Assembly (NCBI GenBank): GCA_001949185.1
Contig: BDGG01000014.1
Location: 1,281,666-1,345,665 of the forward strand
DNA from: Ramazzottius varieornatus
Lineage: Eukaryota > Tardigrada > Eutardigrada > Parachela > Ramazzottiidae
Length of the DNA: 64,000 nucleotides
Direction: 5' to 3'
The position numbers and the translations under genes are program-made. Positions 23,301-36,300 of the stretch are shown one piece after another. How positions within the stretch are numbered: position 1 is the stretch's first letter; each line of letters begins with the position of its first letter. The notes under the pieces are model-generated. The model was not told the DNA's origin, made no database searches, and was given only the letters and a program-made list of their open reading frames with translations.

Positions 23301-26300
23301 TGTAAGTACATGGCGTCGAGCTCATACGTGACAAACATCACCATCAGAGCTTGCTGGCTGGTTTTCTCCGTATATCCACGGGTGGCATGTTCTGCAATAT
23401 GTCACTACCCATTTGCATCCTCAATTTCACCTGCTATGATATATGCCAAAAAATGCTCCTACGGTGCCACAGCTCGAAACATTACTCAAAGCCCAACTCT
23501 TTGAATCCTTGATTTGTAGGGGGCACAACTTTCACTGATGACGGCTTCCTGCTGTTCGGTGACCTTTCAGTGTCGTCAGACTGCCATATGGAAATTTGTG
23601 CCTTATCTTGCCGGAAAATTCATTTGGACATGCCTAATGAGGAAGCGCCAGAAAAGGTTCAAAATATCCAGTAGCTTAATTTTATGCTTGAAAAAAATCT
23701 GAAAACTAGTAAATGATGTTTTGACGATGGATTCACAGGTCTTGACAACTTACCATATTTCCGTTCCAAGATAATCCACAGGCTTTTAGGCAGTTTGACA
23801 CGGTGGATGTAGGAGTTTTTGATGTAGTGCTGGTCAGTGAATGGGGATGAAAAGGGCAAGGAAGATTGAGAGGATGGAAGAAAGGTTTGAAAGCGGGTGA
23901 TGTTATCAGGATGGGGCTACAAAGGAGAAAGGTCTCGGGTGAAGTGGTCGAGTCGGGCTAGCTATAAAGAGCTGCTCATATCGTAATCATCAAAGGCGAG
24001 TACTCGACATGAAGTTGCCGCGATAAGGTAGATTGAGGAAAAGAGCGAAGGAGCTGGCTTAGGCTTTTGGCTCAAACATCAACATAAGAGATTGAGGTTG
24101 TCGTGATGGCTGTACAAGGTTGATTCGAACGTGTAGAACAGCATGTAGAACACGAGAACGTACAATGTAGCAGCGCGTTAAGACTAGCCTCATAGACTTG
24201 ACGGTAATTTGTCCCAGCTATGGCCGAGGACTAGGACAGCACAGCTAGCGCGAACTACAGCTTGTAAGTATGATGGTACACATATAAGACTGCCATCGTT
24301 ATGCTGATGGCGGACATAGCGCTAAACATGCATCGTCCGTGTATTGCCGCGTGTTGAACATAGAGGTACGGTACGAGGACAACTCCGCCCTTGTAGCACT
24401 AACTTGTATACATGGCATCAGACAAGCATCTTAGCCCGCGCCGCCATCAAGAGATAAGCTTGTATACAAGAGACAAATAATGTCCCCTTGCTTTTTATTC
24501 TTCAGCACTTGACAAATTTATGATTCGGCCTCACCATGTCCGCCACCATCTTCGTCTTTGCCATGATGTAGCTGTAGGGCCCTCGCTGACTTGCCATGTA
24601 CAGACTAGCGGTACCATGATATCTCCATTGCCAAGTGCCACAAAAATACCTAAAGAATGAGGCCGTGGGCCAAGTTAGTGCGCTTTACCCGCATGTATCG
24701 TCGGCTTTCTGAAAATGACCTTCTTAATTGATATGACAGCTAGCTCGACCAGCCAACTGCGGAAACATGGCAGTTTTTTATGTGCCGTATATCGTCCAGG
24801 TTCTTTGTTAACACGTACTGTTAACATCACACAGTCGACAAGTAGCGCGTCTTGTCCGCGACCTCCCCAGCTAGACGAAGAACCATGACTTTACTGAGAC
24901 AGCTGCCTGCATATCGTGAAGCGTACATAGTTTAAAACAAGTGTAGAGCCAGCTTTGGCATAATTGTGTATTACCGGCACGCCTTGCTTTTTTTCAGCAC
25001 CCTGCTACGTCTTCCGCTGTTGCTTATAATTAGTACAGCGGTTTTCCGCGGGCTCTCCACTTGTCGATAGCTTGATAACCAGGCCGATGTAGGCGAGCTG
25101 TTTTGACGTATGTAGTGGGGTCGTTTTGAATTTTATCCCCTCAACTTACTGGCTTGAATAAAATAGGATCCGTAGTACAGTATATTAAAATGTAGATGCA
25201 GTGAGCTATCATTCTGTGGTACGTAGAGAAAACTAGAGAACATCTGTCGTCGAGTCATCCAAGCGTGGAGGATCGCCGAATGAGGTGAGATTTGTTTGCG
25301 GTGCATTGGGAGCCGCTGGTGAGTGAATGAATGCATCATCTCTCGTCAAAGTGAACAGTTTACGGCTGTATTGTCCAGCAGCGGGGCCGCTGCTGGTTTG
25401 TATTTCCGGCTCACCGAAGCACGTAATAACTTGGGCGTCCGTCTTCGTACACTTTCTACATAGATGTGCTTATCTAAAATGATCTGGCCAAACCAAATTA
25501 CTTTTCCTAAATCAAAAGCATATCTTCAAAGCTGCAGACTGCTCAAATGAACTAGCGGATGCTATCGTTGTATACCGTTGTCTGGGGTTGAAAACACGTC
25601 AGTCAAGTGGATATGTGCTGTGGTATTCAGTGGTGTCATGCTGCTGATAAATATGCCGTCTTGGAATTTCATTGAATGGTTGAGGCTTTACTTCAATGTC
25701 GGCAATTTAATTCGACGGTAATCAAGCCATGACAGAATATATACAGTACACTGTATAGCTCCAGTGTGACAGAAAAACATGGTGGTTGCTGGAAGGAAAG
25801 TGTTGAATATGTGTTGATGAGTGATGAATGGAATGAAACATACTTTTGTTCAAGAAATGGCCATTGCTAGAGTTTGACTGTTGATGACGGTGATATATGG
25901 AAGTACGCGCATGTTTCTTGGTGGAAACTTGAAACGGCAGGCAGGCAGCAGCAGCAGCCATAAAGATTGGTGCTTAATGATTGATGATGGAGTGCAGGTT
26001 AGCTTCGTCTCCCGCGCCAGCAATCAAGTGATAAATTGACCTCTGCTGCTTGTCAAGAGCCGAAGCCACTCTCCCACCGTATAGAGCACACTACTCCCTT
26101 TTCCACTCCTTACTATGGCACTGTGGCACACAGAGTTGTGGTCCAGATGCATGCTCATCATCATCCTCAGAGGATGGATGATAGATAACAGCCAGCTATC
26201 CGCTGCATATCATATCGCACTAACTGCCAATGGCTCGCCATCGTCTGACAGCCTTGACGGCAAAAAGGCTAACTTGGCTGTGATGATGGCATAACGCCCT

Positions 26301-29300
26301 CTTGAAAGTCCCCTTAGCCTGTCATGAAACCCTGGCTGATGTGCACTTTGGCAGCGTTGAGTAAGGCGAAAGGGAATAGGAAGGGGAAAGAATGGCCAAT
26401 ACCCATGAGGCTGACTCGAGCTCTCATCACAATCACATCACGCAAACTAACTTATACCCTCACACGTCCAATGCTCATCAACGCCTCGTCTAATACTGCG
26501 CTTTTCTTTCTGAACTTTTCATCGCTTCTGTTTTTCTCAAGACCAACTTTCCTCTTGTTTTTGTGATGGAGTGATGAAAAGGCCGATACTTCGTTCTATG
26601 TTGAGCTCCTTGCCATGCCCAAACAAAGCTGTAAGAGGGGAAGTGTGGATAATGAGTGGGCAAAATGTTAAATGGGGCAGGCTGGAGGGGAGTAATCATC
26701 ATGGGAGCTTGATATGATATATGACAGCTCGTCTTTCCGTCGGTCGAGTCGAGCTTGAGCTCGGCTATCAAGACCGCGTATTTATCCAGTGATCGATATT
26801 CGGTAATATAATATGCAGCCACTTTGGCGCGTTGTCCGACAAAGTTAGGACCGTTTACTGTGCCGAGTCAGCATAATAAAGACTAGCTAGCTGCCTTTTA
26901 TACATTCTTGACACCCTTGCTCATCCTTTACGGCTTGATTGCAAAGTCAGCTCAGACCATAGACAGCCGTTTGAATGATTCGTTGCCTGTGAGGATCGGA
27001 CACTCTTTCTGTCTTGGCCATTGAGGCTTTTAATCGAGGAGTTGGCTGATTTGGGAGGTCTGCCAGCTTGAGAGGAAGAAGGGTCCCCTGTTACGTAAGT
27101 TGAGATGACAGGCTGCAAAAGGTCTTTTGAGGCTGCTTAATGGACGTAATGGCGCTTTGTTATGGAAGCCAATACATCAATAGCCGCTCTGGTCGGGATC
27201 ATTGAAACGGAAGAGGAAGAAATGACTATTTTCTTAAGCAAGTAGAGACGCTTTCGGTGAGGGGCCGATGGTGAAAGAGATAGGCTTGTTTGTCCTTTGT
27301 GCGGCTGTGCAGCGCGGACAGAAGGCTGGCCATGGCTGATTAGGCCGCTTAATTCGCGCTGCAAGCTCGTTTCATGCCGCGCACTTAATATTCCGCGTCT
27401 CGCTGATTGCAAATGATTATAAGGCTCAGCGGGACGTCCTTCATACTTTGGGCAGGCCGTTTAATCAGCCACCTTAATTCCTATCACGGCCATCCCACCA
27501 ACAAATTAAACACAAGCCTCCTGTCACTCCTTCCCTGCATTACACCTTATGAGATTGATTTCACCGAATGAAATCAGGAATGAAAATACGGACCAAAGAC
27601 TACCTAGTTGCCGTACGATGTCTCCCAGTCTTATACTTGCTGCGTTTTTACCTAGATCATTTCCGCGCAAGATACAGCGGTTACGGATGATTAATATTGG
27701 CATGGTGATTCAGAGATGGGAACTGTAGTGTGAATGGCCTCGACGGTTCATGTTGACGTCGATCGTGGTTTCAGCTACTTAGGTGTGCGCAAACATGGCG
27801 GCAGGCCGTCTCCAAGCATCACTGCATATTCATATGGCGGTTTTACACAGCGAGTTTGTACTTTGAAGAGGACGAGGCAGTATAGGCATAGCATTTAATT
27901 TGGAGAGACAAGTACCAGCTAGTTGGCAAGACAAGAGGTATTAACAAGTTTGCAGTGCCATGATGAGAGGCGCACCGACAATAAGGTCATGTAAATCATC
28001 CTTGAAGGTAGCGCAGTACTCGGAGCTGCCCTTCTGTCAAGTGGCCTGATGGACATTATCTCGGCCGTCGCGTCATCCGTCTCATCCCATTAACTCTGTA
28101 ACCAGTTATCCCCTCCCGCAGGTCCACTTATATCGTACCTGGCTGTACGGCACAGATTATCGGTGGAGGGACGGCTAGCGTAAATCTTGTGCCGCCACTA
28201 AAGTTAAGCACTAGATCGCATCTGAAGAGGCCAGCCGCATAGATAATAGATTATTCTACCTAAGCTGTTTGTGCTGCGGCCCCTAATGCCCTGTGTACCG
28301 TATACAAAAGGAGCCTGTAATTATCATAGTCGAGAGCCGTGTTGTTTTTTGTCCGCGCTAATTCCTAATGAGATTATGGCCTGTCTGCATGCTGCCCCTG
28401 ATGTATGCAATTACCCATCAATCGTCGCGTCGAAAGCGCCGAAGGTTCTCCAGGTTCTCCGTTCAGCGTCAGGTTATTCTCCAACATTGGCGCGTACACA
28501 CTTTCTCGAAGGATGTATACTAGTGTTTGTTGTTAATGAGGAATGAAATCTGGGCAAGCTTCGGCATGGAATAGAGACAAGTGTGCAACGGCGGCGGCCT
28601 CTTTACTTGGCGAAGTATACTCGAGCTGATGGCAGAGCAGCGGCGGCCATGTGTTTCGGTCGAGAGAGAGAAGAGCAGCGATATTGAATGTTAATGGTGG
28701 AAGGAAATCAGTTGGAGCAGGCGCGCAAGCCTAGATTGAGCGTGAAATCGATGCTGACGGCTTAGAGCTATTGCATACTTCATCAACCTATACTTAGCGG
28801 ATATAATTTCCGGTTACTTGTGTCAACTATGGCCACAGTCACTGGCGTTTCCAATTGCTTTTCTTTCTCTCTTTAGGCATTAGCTGAGGTCGATTGGCCG
28901 CGCTCATTCTCCACCATGGATATTGAGTGTCGACAAGCCGGCAACGCAAATGGTGTGATAAGCAAGGGTCTTTTAGGCACTGGCACACTGCCATTATCCC
29001 TGTCAGCCATACGCGCGCACCTAGCCATTAGCACCGCAAAGATGAACATAACAATTGCTGCACCACTGACAAATAAGCAACATGTTTTTGATATTTCCAA
29101 TATCCTTGTTGCTTGGCTGGTCTTTCGTCCATCGTGGTATATGCGCCGTAGCCCAGGGCCTGCAGGTTACGACTGTCTTCTCGTCTACTCAGGAGAGATA
29201 TCGCTGTCTATCATCAGCAAGAGCATCTTTCACCTTTCCATACAATACAACGGTCTGCCCGTCTACAGACCAGCGTCGTCGTAAACACCGCCGGAAATAA

Positions 29301-31628
29301 TTGACGCTTCATTGATACATACTACGTCTAGTCAGGTCTTTGTTCAGTCTATATGACGTATACGGATCACGATGAAAGTTTTGACTTTGGCGAAATTCAG
29401 TGCACATAGTACGTAGGGCCTCATTCGAAGGAAATGAAGTACGTATCAGGTCAGGAGCGACAGTGTTCCGCTTTTGAATGCGACTTTTAGTTGGAGGAAT
29501 GTGCACAAGCGCGTAAAGCTGCCGACAGATTGATTGGATGGAGCTTCCTTAGTGATGATTGTGTATTGGCGCGAGCTAAGCTGTTGCTTGATATGGGCCT
29601 CCAAGCCGCTGTCGGTCGAATGAAATCTGGCGGTATGGGAAGCTTATGAGGAACTGAGCAAAAGTATGCATAGTATGGTGGTACGTCAATGTATGCTGAG
29701 CTGGTTGGGCAGGTTAATCCTCTTTCGGCAAGCGGCACCGCAATGGTGTTAACGGTCTGCGCCGTCAAGATTATTCCATAAACACAACTGGCTTATGCTT
29801 CCTTGATGCCATTGTTTGTCGCCTTCAGATCGACATTTAGCTCCTTTGGCATTTCTCTGTCGCCGCTCTGTCAGCGTCCGCCTTTTTCTGCACCAGTCTG
29901 AAGGCGACTACTGGGTAGCATATCTTCTTGTTTCCAACGGACTGTAACTATCAGGGTTACGCTATTGCTGTTTTCCCTTTCCTATCGTGACTAGTCAAAT
30001 TTATCAATATATATGGACCTTGGCTCGAAATGCTCAGAAGGTGAGGTAGGTGGCCAAGGTGGTAGTTCGTGCTTGTGCAAGGTCTTTCCTCGTCGATCTT
30101 CAGGAGCCAAAGGACTGCGGATGACGGCAGTATCCATTGTGGCAGGGTGATGGACAGCTAGCCCCCGAGGTCTCCATGTTCCATGATGGGAAAGGCGCTG
30201 ACAGCAGGTAGCGCCGTGATTGTTTGGTAATTTCACTTTTGCCCGTCATGGCGCCAGAGAATGATGGACTGATGGAGCAGGTTCCGTTGCATGGTTGGAA
30301 GTGTAGTATGGCAGGTTAGATGTGTAGATATGGACTTGACGGTTGGTCAAGATGCGTGGATGGACGATATGGGTACGGGCATAACAAGCTGTCAATTGGC
30401 GGGTAAAAAGCCATCCATCAAATAATTACGGCCATAAAGTATGCCTAATGGAGGGAGACAGACCTGCTGCTGCTATCATGGCCCACTACATCATGATCAG
30501 CTTGCCCAACGCCAACCTTCTCCTTAGGCGGCACAGCTAGCCATCTTGAATTAACCAAGCACTATTGCTACCTGCCCTTACTTTAAACACTTTAGTTTCG
30601 GCCCAAGAATGTCCGATACATTCTGCACCTGGTGGATGTCGTGACGATTTGTCGAGCTGGTGAAGGTCTTCGATCCTTGTAGAGAAGGTGACGGCCAAAC
30701 GCCCTCTGTTGGTACAAGTGGAGGGTTCTCACATTCCTGGCTGTGATTTGGTTGGTAAAGTCCATGAATGGATGTCAGCGAGACGCCTTCGACAAGCTGT
30801 TTGCGTTCCGGAATGAAGAGAAGATTGGGCCGGCTTTGGAATAGAGCTGGTTGACTAACTTACGTTTGATGACTGATGCATCCTGCTGCTCACGTCATCT
30901 TGTGGACACTGACGACGTCGACGTTACGGAAGGAAGATAAAGTGGCGTAGGTGCGCTCTTGTCCATGCCTGTCACATTCTATTTAAAGTCTCCCTGCTAT
31001 CTGCACTTGAGCCTTCTAGGGATCCGCCAATCAAGTCTTTGGTCGTGGACGCTAAAAAGGAAAGAAGACGCCGTGAGATAATGCTGCAAGGCCCTTGATT
31101 TTCGCTCTTTGTAAAGTCAAGGCAGATATGATGGATTCGTAGTCCGCTTAGGTGTGGCATGCGACAGTGACAGTGTCTTTCCCCTCTTCTTCTTCAATCC
31201 TCATCCATCATTCCTAGTGCCACTTAATGACGCTGTCTGCAGCGAGGGCTGAGAGTCCGGACAGGATTCACTGCAACCTGCAAAGATCTCCCGCATTGCT
31301 GCCAACCCTCAACGCCTTAGCGTTTATCCCTTTGGCTCATCTTCACATACCTGATCATGACCTGGGTCATCACTCTCGACTGAGTACCGTTTACATGTAT
31401 GTCCTCGAAGCCACCAGGTGAACAGCAAGTCGGACAGGGTTTTACACAGTGCTCATTAATGACTGCTCGTATCAGTACCAGTAGCTACAGTATATCATAC
31501 CAAACTTTAGCAAACAAACACTCACCAAAAAATAGTGGAATCATGTTACTAGTGGCTGAAAATGAGGTGTCGCTTGTCAGGGAACAGAAAAGGCGCAACC
31601 GTCGTCTTTCAGGGAATAGTGTTGTGAG
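20305..31628. other. 11.3-kb gene-free stretch between Iroquois and the GPCR
   Basis: I found no protein gene, tRNA signature, rRNA or tandem array that I can support in this interval. All open frames are short, overlap on both strands, and lack splice-consistent continuation or family signatures. The best unexplained ones are a signal-peptide-like minus-strand frame at 28873-29100 and two adjacent Ser-rich minus-strand frames at 26921-27412. Given normal spacing of 0.3-2 kb elsewhere in the window, the interval probably contains long-range regulatory DNA for Iroquois and possibly an undetected 5' exon or non-coding RNA. Confidence 0.5.
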
Positions 31629-33371
31629 TTAGGTTTTGTCTAGTCGGAACATCTTCTTAAACGCTTGGCGGAAGTCAGGCGAGAAGATGGTATAGATGAA
31701 GGGGTTAAGGGTGGAGTTGGCATAGCCTAGCCAAAGGAAAAAGGACTCGGTGGTGTGGGAGACTTGGCAGGAAGCTTCGCAGATGGGCCGTATAATTGCA
31801 TAAAGGAAGAATGGCAGCCAGCAGACGATAAATGACAAGGTGATGACGGCCAAGGTTGTGGCGGCCTTCTTTTCTCGTTTGAGTAGAGTCCGGTGTCGGG
31901 CTGCCAGTGAACCTGATAGCTTCTTGGCCAGTTTGGCAGGACGACGTGGCGGTGAACGCTTGGTGTCGGCGTGGACGGGCTTTGTCTTTGCTGCTGTACC
32001 ATTGTGTTTCGTCGGGCTGTCCACCAGGGCTGTTTCGTGTTCACTGGAGGTTCTGGCTTCCGGACTTCCGTCCATGTGGCTTGTACAGTCTGCAGCATAT
32101 GCGGCCTCATTTACAGCTAGTGAGTCATGTTTGACAGCTGCTGGGTTCTCTGTTATGGTTGACAGCATGATCTGCTGATTTTCGGCAGGGTCCTCACCGC
32201 GTCCAGATTTCTTATGGCCACTTCTAGTTCCTCGAGGAGGAGGATGTGTAGGTCGAAATTGCGAAGTCCAGCGAGAACCCGGACGAAAGCAGGACCACAG
32301 CCGTCCACTAGGACGAATGCTGCCGTAGCTGCTGTGGGAGTGAAGAGAGTGACGGCCGCTAGGTGTCGCTGGCGGCGTCGATTCCGGCACTGAAGGCTGT
32401 AGGCTGGCTGTCGAGGACTGTCCACTGGCATTTTGGTCCTTCTCCGTTTTGGCAATCTCGTATAAAGTACTGTGCAGCGTCTGGTCCATTCGCTTCCGAA
32501 CACGGCTTCGTGTTTGACGGAAGATGAGCCCGTACAAGACCAGTATTCCAGAGAGAGGTGCGTAAAAGGCCATCGTTGTACCTGCCGAAGAAGGAGCCGT
32601 GGATTATTATGCTTTGGTTTGATGGAGTACCCAAACCGAAAACATAGAGTACCAACCAAAAATCTGAAAGGACAGATCTTGAGAAACCAAGCAGGCTCCT
32701 TCCTCAATTCTTTGGTAATACTGGTCGTCCCTCCAGCCCAGAGCGGGACCCACCGCCAAAACCTGCAAAAAGGGAGACATCGTGAGGTATTCAAGCGATG
32801 CAGGTAGTAGTGGGGTTCGCTCGTACCAGCGACATGAACCAGATGAGGGCCAGGACGATGTACATTAAGCGAACGCTTCTTCCTTGAATATAGCGGACGT
32901 TGGTGATGGAAAAGTAGCGGTCCATGGCAATGGCCACTAAATGCAAAATGGAAGCCGTACAGAGGCACACATCCAGCACTGTCCAGATATGACAAGGGAT
33001 TGCTCCCAGTGTCCAGGCACCGAAGAAATCGTTGGTAGCGGCGAAAGGCATTACCTGACAATTCAAGAACAAGTCTGACGTGCGTTTCCGGTCCGTCTTA
33101 ACGCGAAGGTGAGGCCACTTACGGTAAGGCCGACTAACATGTCGGCTATAGCCACCGATACGATCAGTGTATACTGGGGTGCTTGAAGAGCTTTGGATTG
33201 GTAGACCGCCACCACCACACAGATATTACCGCCAACGGTAATGATCATCAGCAGGACGCATAGAAGGAGGTTGATGATGGCGCCAGTTGTTGGGGGAAGT
33301 CCCAGCCCTGCTCCTACGATGTCTTCCCTCTGCGTCACATTGATTAAGACGCTTGTCGAGCTTTCTTCCAT
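31629..33371 (-). CDS. Biogenic-amine class A GPCR, serotonin 5-HT1/7-like
   Basis: Predicted seven-helix plasma-membrane receptor. Four minus-strand exons chain in phase: 33371-33123, 33054-32827, 32762-32657, 32581-31629 (1536 nt, 511 aa). A short N-terminus with an N-glycosylation site (NVT) precedes TM1. TM3 holds the amine-binding Asp (about D111 in WTVLDV) and MDRY at 127-130. The second loop supplies the partner Cys in ACLVSQD, a sequence common in invertebrate 5-HT1/5-HT7 receptors. TM6 has CWLPFF and TM7 NPFIY (about 487), followed by TIFSPDFRQAFKKMF, also 5-HT1-like. The third intracellular loop is long, about 210 residues, Ser/Pro/Arg-rich, as in Gi-coupled amine receptors. Ligand assignment is inference; octopamine, tyramine or dopamine are alternatives. 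The start is the only in-frame ATG before TM1. An upstream non-coding exon is likely. Confidence 0.9.
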
Positions 33372-36300
33372 CTTTGCAGGCTTTTGCCTCTTTACTGAGG
33401 AAGGAGGAAGCTCATGTAATAGCCATATGACACCGTCAGTCTTTGAAGATCCTGCGGGAAAGAAGAGCACATTTTAAAAATGGGAATCTACCATTAAAAT
33501 ACTCGCCATATCAGGTTACTCCTTGTATGATTAAGTAGCGGACTTTGTCGCATAGATTTATCGCTAGCTATTTGGCCAGAGTTCACTCTCAAGCCCAGTT
33601 GGGCATTACTTTACCATCGATTGACAAGACATTTCCAGTTGAATCATTGATAATCAAGTGCCAGTCTAAGCGTCAATGAAGAAAAGTGACTGTCAGGGGA
33701 CTAGTGTCTTCATGGGCAAGACTTATCGACGCCTCCTGCCGGAAACCTGGCTCTTCCTGTGCCATAGTCCTCTAAACAAGCAAAGCCCGCTTTGTTTATA
33801 CAATATGCGCCTCGATGTCGAACATTATGCACGAAGAAACCGATCGTTACGGAGAAGGCAACATTCTATGTACCGACCAGGTTGAAGTCCCTGTGGCTGA
33901 CTTCAATCTAGCATTGTCAATAACATATCGGGCAAAATTCTGTTATAAGTGCAGCTGTCTGTTCTTTGACCAATCGGACTGTCAAACTATTACAGTGAAA
34001 GCGCTTAGAAGGTGCTGATTTTATCGACCTTTGATGTACTTATTGCGCCGCCACCTTCGACTTCTACGGGAATGCTAGGTTTCTCCCCGCTATCACGCGG
34101 GTCGCCGCGGCCCTCTGGGAATAGTTTTCAGCTTCAATCGATGCTTCGTTACAAGACTAAGTGATGGAGTTCGTCTCCATCTGCATGCTGAGCAGCCATT
34201 GAGGTTATCTGCAAGTCTCAGGTTACGTAGATCTTTATGGAGCGTACTGCCTTGCCAGCTCGTGGCTTCCTGACCTTCGACTGGAGGATCCGCAGCAGTA
34301 AATTGGGTGCTTGCTGCCAGCGACGATTTCGCTGGACGGTCCGACTAGTACTGTCGAAATGCCTTCTTTGGGCTCTAGCAAACAACTTGGGCTTGCTTAG
34401 ATTGCATGTCAGTATGTGTTTTGAGCCAATAAAGGAATGATGGTAGTAGTTAGAAGACTGAGGAGCTGGAGCTAGCGCCCTGGCCATTACATGGGTAGTT
34501 TCACGCTTGCTTGCCCCGATGGATGCATTTAGATAGTTGGGACGACTTGAACAGATTGTTAACCGGCCCACAGTGTGTTACATGTTGTGGGGTGGGAAGG
34601 AATTGCCATAAGGCTACGTGGTGTAATGTAGCGTAATATGGTCTGTAGTGGGGAGGCAGTAGCAAACTGTAATTTGCTAAGGAGTTAGGCTTGGTGGCTT
34701 TGATGAATGATGCGTGTCGAGCTGGCTGGATGAGGTCGACATGGGCCTCCTTTTTCCCTCGTGCTTCGCTGATCAGCAATCCCATCCTCGCGCTGTTTCC
34801 ATACTGATAACAATGGCTGACTAGTGCAAGGCTCTTAGTTTGTAGCCATGTTCGATATCGGAGTTGTTGCTGTCTAGATGGCTGGCTGCAGCTCGGATGG
34901 TCCCTGGCAAGTATGGTACGCTGCTATCTCGGCCACTATCGCTTGTCCAAGACCCAATCTTGCTTAACGATGGGGATAATCGGATCAATTATTAAGATTG
35001 GCCCATCTTTGGCACAGTCAGACAAAGCATGAGCATGACTATGACGGTAAAGTCTCGAAGGGCATGTCCATGCAGGCTGGGGCAAAGTGATGGATCGAGC
35101 GTGGTACTTGCTGTGAGCGCCCCTAGCTTATTCCCACCCAATGTGGCTGCCGGTCCCAGCTCTCGAGGAGTTCTCTTCGGCATATCACAGGAGTGCTTTT
35201 ATTGACAAACTTATCATGCAACTTCTCTCTTGGCTTTTAGTAGCAGTCATATTGCTTGATGTGACAAACAAGCAGCCCATTCTCCGCCAAGCCTATCCTC
35301 TTCAGCCTATAAATCACAGCTTCTATCTCCCAAACTGCACGCCATGGCCATGCCACAAGCCTCTTATTCTTTTACGACACGACAAGCTATACCGGGAAGC
35401 AATTACATTAGGCTGACAAAAACTTGACGACAAATTGATGATCTAGACTTTGTACTAACAGCCACGGCTTCCCGGTCGGCGTCCCGCCCCCCGATAGAAA
35501 CGTGTCTTCCGATTAGGCATGGGCGGATCCAACACGCCGTCCAACATGCAAGGCATGTGCATGATAATCTGAAGGAGGGAATTCTGGGAAAGAAGTGGAG
35601 CAGTTTCCGTCGGCACTGATTAATATTGTTGATTAATCTTGCGGCGTGGGGTGCAAGAGCTCCTCGACCATGGCTCAAGTGTACACTTTGCGGATAATCT
35701 GGTGCTGCATGTTGGCAGGCCTGCGCATATGCTTGGCCAGCTGCATGTGTACACAGGGACCATCTGGCAAACCCACTTGTCGTCGCTGTGCGCGATCACT
35801 TTCCCTCTTGGCAGTAAAGTCCCCTGGCCGTTAGTTAGCCACACATTCACCTGCCTGAGGCCGCGCGACTCAAGTGTCAATTTATGCCACTGCACGCCGC
35901 AGGTGCCCACATGAGGAAGAACACCGTCATTCTGACAGCAACGATTAGAACGGTTTCCGCTGTCACTGCCCGATCGATGAAATACGTAAGGCCAATAGTG
36001 AATATGACTGTTGGACCAAACTGGCCAACTTGACTTGGGCCTTATGGCCGGCTTTTATGGATAATTATGTTCTCTCTAATTTAAAACTCGTGTTGTCATC
36101 AGGGAAGGCAAACACAATGACACTACTTTACTCTGTAGGCGTGAAACTGGGCCGTAACAGCTAATGGAGTCGGACACATATATATCAATGCCGGCTACTT
36201 AGTCGAAAAGTGATGAGGATCGTAGCGACATTTTGCCGTAAAACTTCTTAGGCGCAAGGAATTTTGGCTATGCCAACGAAACGTCAAACTAATTGAGGCG

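Noticed and set aside
26921-27412. Two neighbouring Ser/Arg-rich minus-strand frames in the gene desert, considered as upstream Iroquois exons
   Set aside because: They lack the conserved N-terminal Iroquois motifs and I could not find donor and acceptor sites linking them in phase to the first Iroquois exon.
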